Below, one piece after another: positions 63,920 to 64,000 of a stretch of 64,000 nt of DNA. The notes beneath the pieces are model-generated. The model was given only the letters and a program-made list of their open reading frames with translations. It ran no database searches and was not told where the DNA came from. Position 1 is the first letter of the stretch, and each line of letters opens with the position of its first letter. This DNA is from Acinetobacter zhairuonensis (lineage in GTDB: Bacteria; Pseudomonadota; Gammaproteobacteria; Pseudomonadales; Moraxellaceae): positions 1-64,000 of the forward strand of contig NZ_JAKVIM010000020.1 of assembly GCF_022601715.1 (NCBI RefSeq). Reading direction: 5' to 3'. A program made the position numbers and the translations under genes.

Positions 63920-64000
63920 ATGCGATCACAGTTGAAATCATTGCGAGTGCATCATGAGGATCAGCTTAAACTGAAGTCATCAAGTGTGCTGAAAAGAATA
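63920..64000 (+). CDS. Possible start of an unidentified gene (partial)
   Basis: ATG 63920 follows the purine-rich GGGGGGAGAG and stays open to the window end, giving 27 basic residues beginning MRSQLKSLRVHHEDQLKL. No family can be named. The upstream frame cannot be checked further in this window. It is divergent from ohr. Confidence 0.35.
   Translation, partial: MRSQLKSLRVHHEDQLKLKSSSVLKRI

Overview
The window is a chromosomal stretch of a moderately AT-rich gammaproteobacterium, most likely Acinetobacter or a close Moraxellaceae relative. I infer this from a split PntA (PntAA plus PntAB), an orphan gspE, thrS-infC separated from rpmI-rplT-pheST-ihfA, a short AccA, a CAPC thioredoxin, and the way housekeeping genes are scattered into small operons. 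It is almost entirely core chromosome. I see no tRNA, rRNA, CRISPR array, prophage or insertion sequence.

Layout. 0-6 kb: an exported sulfatase with Ser at the nucleophile position, a HEPN-like protein of unknown function, and a soxR locus facing a RidA-like/MFS operon across a canonical SoxR box, then a DMT permease. 6-10 kb: a 0.93-kb AT-rich gap and the transhydrogenase operon pntAA-pntAB-pntB. 10-12.6 kb: a DUF3303-like gene, then amtB behind a sigma-54-type promoter with a co-directional unknown gene. 12.7-18.6 kb, minus strand: a GacS/BarA hybrid kinase, a crotonase, tartronate semialdehyde reductase, hydroxypyruvate isomerase and rsfS. 18.7-31 kb, plus strand: cysM, an exonuclease, rlmD, relA, mazG, a ComEA-like gene, pcnB-folK-panB-panC and rapZ-ptsO-darP. 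31-33 kb: an acyl-CoA synthetase on the minus strand.

33-46 kb: the thrS-infC and rpmI-rplT / pheS-pheT-ihfA translation genes. They are separated by about 4.3 kb of accessory material: a YfcG-type GST, a small membrane protein, a YqaA-like protein, a tandem TonB-C-domain protein and a decayed MFS gene. thrS is preceded by a hairpin whose seven-base loop matches a tRNA-Thr(GGU) anticodon loop, and infC begins with AUU. Both are control features known from enteric bacteria. 46-49 kb: an alanine-rich lipoprotein, rho with a consensus promoter and a long leader, and trxA. 49-57 kb: ppx, accA overlapping tilS, proC, a YggT protein and polA. 57-64 kb: a giant DUF2339 membrane protein, an MscS channel with a partner of unknown function, gspE and ohr.

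Overall logic. Most genes serve housekeeping: stringent response and RNA metabolism (relA, pcnB, rho, rapZ, rlmD, darP), translation (thrS, infC, rpmI, rplT, pheST, tilS, rsfS), cofactors (folK, panBC), redox balance (pnt, trxA, soxR, ohr, GST), and nitrogen and sulfur acquisition (amtB, cysM, sulfatase). The least explained parts are the amtB-linked 202-residue protein, the HEPN-like protein, the double TonB-C protein, the tail-anchored 339-residue protein and its small neighbour, and several perfect inverted repeats between convergent genes that lack a T tract.
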